A DNA stretch of 18,407 bases from SYFY01 sp031385325. GTDB lineage: Bacteria; Pseudomonadota; Gammaproteobacteria; Pseudomonadales; Azotimanducaceae. A model generated the notes under the pieces. It did no database searches and was not told where the DNA came from. It was given only the letters and a program-made list of their open reading frames with translations. The stretch spans positions 1 through 18,407 of the forward strand of contig JANNBJ010000067.1 in assembly GCA_031385325.1 (NCBI GenBank), given 5' to 3'. The translations under genes were made by a program, and so were the position numbers. This document shows positions 14,444 to 18,407 of the stretch, piece after piece; position 1 is the first letter of the stretch; every line of letters starts with the position of its first letter.

Positions 14444-15847
14444 ATGCTGAACTCACACGCGACTGGTTCTGTCTTGCGGTCAGGACGACGTACGGACACC
14501 GCTCGCTCTGCAGGTTCTACCCTGCTCATCGGGCTGGCTCTGGTATTTGCGGCGCTCATGCTCGCACAGGGCGCCTGGGCCGCATCCAGGCCGGAAAAGC
14601 AGGAGCTCAAGATTGGTTTCATCAAACTCACCGACTGCGCGCCGCTCATCGTCGCCTATGAAAATGGCTACTTCGAAGACGAAGGGCTGTACGTCACTCT
14701 GGAGGCCCAGGCCAACTGGAAAGTACTGCTTGATCGTGTCATTGACGGCTCTCTCGATGCTTCCCACATGCTGCCGGGTCAGCCACTTGGCGCGGCTGTC
14801 GGCATAGGCGGCAACGCCGAACTGGTGGCAATCGCCGGGATGGGGGTGAATACGCTGGCCGTCACCATGGGCAACTCCGTGTGGACCCAGATGAAGACAA
14901 ACGTCCCGATGGAAGCTGGCAAGCCGGTCCACCCGATTCACGCGAAGGCGCTTGAACCGGTGGTGAAAGCAACCAGCGCCAGTGGTACACGATTCAATCT
15001 TGGCATGGTGTTCCCGACGTCAACGCACAACTATGCACTGCGCTACTGGCTGGCAGCCGGTGGCATTCATCCAGGTCTCTACACACCAGCCGATGCCAAC
15101 GGCACCACCGATGGCATGGTGCAGTTGTCCGTGACACCACCTCCGCAGATGCCCGCGACGCTCGGCGCCGGCACGATCCTCGGCTACAGCGTCGGTGAGC
15201 CCTGGAATCAGCAAGCCGTCATCAAGGGTATCGGCGTGCCAGTCATCACTGCAGGCGAAATCTGGTCGCGCATGCCCGAGAAAGTGCTCGGTACGCGGCG
15301 TGAATTCGCCGACCGATATCCCAACACCGTTCGCGCGATCGTGCGCGCCGTGATTCGAGCGGAACAATGGCTCGACGCTGACAAGGGCGCCAACCGGACA
15401 GATCTGGCCCGTATGTTATCTCGACCGGAATACGTTGGCGCCGACTACAACGTCCTGGTCGGCCCGTTGACTGGCAACTACCAGTATGAAAAAGACGACA
15501 TCCGGCCTGCACCAGGCGGGAATGTCTACTACTCGGGCTTTGCCGGCTATCCCTTCTACGGCGATGCCATCTGGTATCTCACACAAATGCGTCGTTGGGG
15601 ACAGATCCCTGTCGAACAGACTGATGCCTGGTATGACGGAATCGCCAGGAAAGTTTATCGACCCGACATCTACCGGGATGCCGCCAACGACCTGATCGCC
15701 TCCGGCGACATGCAGGCGACCGATCTGCCGCCAGCAGAAAGCTACGGCGCACCACCCTCACAGTTCATCGACGGCAACGTCTTTGACCCCGCCAAACCAA
15801 ACGCCTATCTGGAGTCGTTCGACATTGGTACGAAGGGTCAGAAATGA
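14444..15847 (+). CDS. nrtA: ABC transporter substrate-binding protein, NrtA/CmpA family
   Basis: This 467-residue periplasmic binding protein belongs to the NrtA/CmpA family (nitrate/nitrite or bicarbonate). A signal peptide occupies about 1-46 (hydrophobic core LLIGLALVFAALML, cleavage after AQGAWA). A lone RR at 15-16 lacks the rest of a Tat motif. Family landmarks are IGFIKLTDCAPLIVAYENGY (57-76), LDASHMLPGQPL, THNYALRYWLAAGG (194-207) and GYSVGEPWN (247-255). The C-terminus is long, with a conserved-looking GFAGYPFYGDAIWYLTQMRRWGQIP stretch. The ATG at 14444 has GGAG eight bases before it. The gene lies 43 bp after the porin and overlaps the permease by four bases (ATGA). The substrate is probably nitrate or nitrite given the sigma-54 promoter, but cyanate or bicarbonate cannot be excluded. 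Confidence 0.88.
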   Translation: MLNSHATGSVLRSGRRTDTARSAGSTLLIGLALVFAALMLAQGAWAASRPEKQELKIGFIKLTDCAPLIVAYENGYFEDEGLYVTLEAQANWKVLLDRVIDGSLDASHMLPGQPLGAAVGIGGNAELVAIAGMGVNTLAVTMGNSVWTQMKTNVPMEAGKPVHPIHAKALEPVVKATSASGTRFNLGMVFPTSTHNYALRYWLAAGGIHPGLYTPADANGTTDGMVQLSVTPPPQMPATLGAGTILGYSVGEPWNQQAVIKGIGVPVITAGEIWSRMPEKVLGTRREFADRYPNTVRAIVRAVIRAEQWLDADKGANRTDLARMLSRPEYVGADYNVLVGPLTGNYQYEKDDIRPAPGGNVYYSGFAGYPFYGDAIWYLTQMRRWGQIPVEQTDAWYDGIARKVYRPDIYRDAANDLIASGDMQATDLPPAESYGAPPSQFIDGNVFDPAKPNAYLESFDIGTKGQK

Positions 15848-16839
15848 GTGATCAGTCGGTTATGCCACCCGTCCGCTCGCTCGGATTGGCAGAGCGCATC
15901 AGGCTTATCTGGCAGGCGAAAGCACCCGGCATCGGCGCATCGCTTGGTGCGCCGACTGCTGCGATCCTGGTGTTTCTGCTGATCTGGCATGGTTTGGCGC
16001 CGCGCGTCCAAACCAGTCTCGGCGAGTTACCCGGGCCGGCACAGGTGTTTGGTGAATTCATCAGTTTGATGGAAGAACATCAGATGGAACGCGAGAAGGC
16101 CGACCGGTTTTACGTCCGGCAAGCCGAGCGCAATGCAGCTTGGGTCGCTGAAGATCCAACCTATGTTCCGGTAGTGGCCGAATGGACCGGCAAGCCTACC
16201 TTCATCGATCAGATCTTCACCAGTCTGAAGACGGTCTTTGCCGGCTTTGCGCTGGCCACCATCATTGCCATCCCGCTGGGCTTGTTGTGTGGCAGCAGTG
16301 CCATCATGCAAAACGCTCTGAATCCATTGATTCAGACCTTCAAACCCGTATCGCCCCTGGCCTGGTTGCCGATCGTGACGCTGATTGTCAGCGCCATGTA
16401 CACAAACAATGACGCGTGGTTGCCCAAGTCGTTTCTGGTATCGGCGATCACCGTCATGCTGTGCTCGCTCTGGCCGACAGTCATCAACACCGCACTCGGC
16501 GTCGCCAGCGTCGATCGGGATCTGATCAACGTCGCCCGAGTACTGCAACTGTCCTGGACCAAACGCATCCGCAAGATCGTTCTGCCGGCAGCCATGCCGC
16601 TCATTTTCACGGGCATGCGCTTGTCAATCGGTGTGGGCTGGATGGTGCTGATTGCCGCCGAAATGCTGGCGCAGAACCCGGGGCTGGGCAAATTTGTCTG
16701 GGATGAATTTCAGAATGGCAGCGCCCAGTCGCTCGGCCGAATTCTGGTGGCCGTACTCACCATCGGACTGATCGGCTTTGTGCTTGATCGTCTCATGCTG
16801 TCCGTGCAGCGATTGGTCAGCAGTGGTGACGCACGATGA
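15844..16839 (+). CDS. nrtB: ABC transporter permease, NrtB type
   Basis: This 331-residue inner-membrane permease of the NrtB family should form a homodimer, because no second permease is present. Hydrophobic segments lie near 36-52, 128-150, 170-186, 197-217, 250-274 and 298-316. LPGPAQVF (62-69), PVSPLAWLPIV (168-178) and the EAA-type coupling loop ALGVASVDRDLINVARVL (217-234) would contact the ATPase. A highly charged stretch (about 78-118) precedes the second membrane segment and is longer than the same region of cyanobacterial NrtB; it appears to belong to a proteobacterial subgroup. Start: ATGA overlap with the binding-protein gene, with AAGGG about six bases upstream. It overlaps the ATPase gene by four bases in the same way. 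Confidence 0.9.
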   Translation: MSDQSVMPPVRSLGLAERIRLIWQAKAPGIGASLGAPTAAILVFLLIWHGLAPRVQTSLGELPGPAQVFGEFISLMEEHQMEREKADRFYVRQAERNAAWVAEDPTYVPVVAEWTGKPTFIDQIFTSLKTVFAGFALATIIAIPLGLLCGSSAIMQNALNPLIQTFKPVSPLAWLPIVTLIVSAMYTNNDAWLPKSFLVSAITVMLCSLWPTVINTALGVASVDRDLINVARVLQLSWTKRIRKIVLPAAMPLIFTGMRLSIGVGWMVLIAAEMLAQNPGLGKFVWDEFQNGSAQSLGRILVAVLTIGLIGFVLDRLMLSVQRLVSSGDAR

Positions 16840-18407
16840 CACGCAGCGCAACAGTACTGAACACTTCCTTGCCACCACCATCAGCGACAAGCCCCGCTCC
16901 GATTGCCTTGCTGTTGCCAGAACCGGAGACAGAGAGGAATCGTTCCAGCGCCTTGTTGTCCATGCGTGGGGTGGACAAATCCTACGGTGGCAAGTCAATC
17001 CTGAAAGATCTGAATCTTGAAGTCGCTCCGGGTGAGTTTGTCGCGATCGTCGGCTTTTCCGGCAGCGGCAAGAGCACTCTGCTGAACCTACTCGCCGGCC
17101 TGCAAAAACCGGATCGTGGTCAGATCGAGTTGCTGGGCAAGCCCATCACGGGTCCTGGTCTGGATCGAGGCGTGGTGTTCCAGAACTACGCGCTGATGCC
17201 ATGGCTCTCGGTCTACGACAACATCGCCCTGGCGGTCGGTCAAGCACGGTCCGGTGCCGGCAAGGCTGAACAAGACCGCCAGACCATGCACTACATCGAG
17301 ATGGTGAATCTGACGGCAGCACGTGACAAGACACCAGCACAATTGTCCGGTGGGATGCGCCAGCGAGTATCTCTTGCCAGGGCACTCGCCTTGCAAGCGA
17401 AGATCCTGCTACTGGATGAGCCTTTGTCGGCGCTGGATGCACTCACGCGCGCGAAATTGCAGGATGAACTGATGCGGATCTGCGAGCAGGAGCGCACGAC
17501 GGTGCTGCTGATCACCAACGATGTCGATGAGGCGATTCTGCTGGCTGATCGCGTGATTCCGCTGACGCCTGGGCCTGGCGCCTGTTTTGGCGAGGCCTTC
17601 GACATCGAACTCGCCAGACCGCGCGATCGATTGAAGATCAATCAGGAACAGCCTTTCATCGTGTTGCGCAAGACGATTACCCAATGCCTGCTGGCCATGG
17701 GCAAAGGTCGCGCTCTTCAGAACAGTGTTGAACTGCAGTTACCCGACATCAAACCGGTCACGGCGCGTGCCCACGCGCTGCCTGGAGCGGTTCGATCAGA
17801 ACCACCGGAAGATCAAGCTCAGCCGCGCTACGTCGAGCTGTGGCGAGTTTCCAAGGACTATCCAGACCCCAACAGTTCCATCAAGGGTGCAGCTTCCCGC
17901 GTCACCCGTGTCGTTGACGACTTCAATCTGCAGATCGGCAGGCGAGAATTTGTCTCCATCATCGGACACTCCGGGTGCGGGAAGTCAACCGTACTGTCGA
18001 TGCTGGCCGGACTGACCGAGATCAGTGAAGGCGGTATCGTCGTCGACAACAAGGAGATCAACGGCGCAGGTCTTGATCGCGCTCTGGTCTTTCAGGCCCC
18101 AAGCCTGGTGCCATGGCTGACCGCACTTGAAAACGTCAGGCTGGGGGTAGACCAGGTATTTCCACACGCCAGGGAAAGTGAACGACGCGACATCGCACGG
18201 TACTTTCTGACGCGTGTCGGCCTCGGTGATGCCATGGATAAACGCGCGAACGAGTTGTCCAACGGCATGCGTCAGCGGGTGGGCATCGCCCGCGCGTTTG
18301 CACTGTCCCCGAAGGTGCTCCTGCTCGACGAGCCGTTCGGGATGCTGGATTCACTGACCCGCTGGGAACTGCAGTCCGTGCTGATGGAAGTATGGGAGCG
18401 CGTTCAC
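16836..18407 (+). CDS. Tandem (two-domain) NrtC/NrtD-type ABC ATPase, truncated at the right edge
   Basis: An open frame of 524 codons starts at the ATG at 16836 and runs to the window end without a stop. It encodes two ABC ATPase domains in one chain. Domain 1 (about 42-260) has Walker A GFSGSGKST (73-81), Q-loop Q116, signature LSGGM (170-174), Walker B ILLLDEP (190-196) and TNDVDEA, where the usual switch histidine is Asn228. A linker (about 260-330) follows. Domain 2 (from about 331) has Walker A GHSGCGKST (377-385), Q420, a variant signature LSNGM (474-478) and Walker B VLLLDEP (494-500); its switch residue lies beyond the edge. It would power the NrtB-type permease dimer. The ATGA overlap implies translational coupling. 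Fused ATPases replace the separate NrtC and NrtD of cyanobacteria; here there is no sign so far of an NrtA-like tail. Confidence 0.9.
   Translation, partial: MTRSATVLNTSLPPPSATSPAPIALLLPEPETERNRSSALLSMRGVDKSYGGKSILKDLNLEVAPGEFVAIVGFSGSGKSTLLNLLAGLQKPDRGQIELLGKPITGPGLDRGVVFQNYALMPWLSVYDNIALAVGQARSGAGKAEQDRQTMHYIEMVNLTAARDKTPAQLSGGMRQRVSLARALALQAKILLLDEPLSALDALTRAKLQDELMRICEQERTTVLLITNDVDEAILLADRVIPLTPGPGACFGEAFDIELARPRDRLKINQEQPFIVLRKTITQCLLAMGKGRALQNSVELQLPDIKPVTARAHALPGAVRSEPPEDQAQPRYVELWRVSKDYPDPNSSIKGAASRVTRVVDDFNLQIGRREFVSIIGHSGCGKSTVLSMLAGLTEISEGGIVVDNKEINGAGLDRALVFQAPSLVPWLTALENVRLGVDQVFPHARESERRDIARYFLTRVGLGDAMDKRANELSNGMRQRVGIARAFALSPKVLLLDEPFGMLDSLTRWELQSVLMEVWERVH

Noticed and set aside
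14480..14500. Twin-arginine signal in the NrtA-type protein
   Set aside because: Only the RR pair is present; the flanking hydrophobic positions of the Tat motif are missing and the core is strongly hydrophobic, as for Sec.

Overview
The window looks like a piece of a proteobacterial chromosome, most likely a free-living gammaproteobacterium. It is moderately GC-rich and densely coded on both strands, with mixed catabolic genes, two outer-membrane proteins and an NrtA/B-type ABC system. The taxonomic call is an inference from gene content; there is no rRNA or other marker gene. I see no tRNA, rRNA, CRISPR array, integrase or intact transposase.

Region 1 (1-5241) holds unrelated housekeeping and accessory genes. 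These are the 3' part of an FAD/NAD(P)-binding protein (+), a class V aminotransferase (-), an orphan pterin-4a-carbinolamine dehydratase (+), a 7TM hybrid sensor histidine kinase (-) and a YaiI/YqxD-family protein (-). The aminotransferase and dehydratase are divergent, while the dehydratase and the kinase converge with a 16-bp overlap.

Region 2 (5371-9700, all +) starts with an NAD(P)+-dependent aldehyde dehydrogenase that ends at a strong intrinsic terminator. It is followed by a probable three-gene unit: an F420-type luciferase-like oxidoreductase, a glutathione S-transferase, and a multi-pass membrane protein I do not recognise.

Region 3 (9701-10194) is non-coding. It contains two abutting imperfect palindromes (9723-9885 and 9886-10067) that look like MITE-like or decayed insertion-sequence material. 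Next comes an 840-aa outer-membrane protein with a CBM9-like domain followed by a DUF5916-type barrel (10195-12717).

Region 4 (12718-18407) is the most coherent part. A canonical -24/-12 sigma-54 promoter (12942-12957), with NtrC-like sites about 110 and 150 bp upstream of the inferred start, precedes an alginate-export-type porin, an NrtA/CmpA-type binding protein, an NrtB-type permease and two ABC ATPase domains fused in one polypeptide. The last gene runs off the right edge. The layout suggests nitrogen-regulated uptake of nitrate, nitrite or another small N-anion, from outer-membrane passage through the porin to ATP-driven import. In the fused ATPase, the deviations from consensus in the two halves would fall in the same composite ATP site, which predicts an asymmetric engine.
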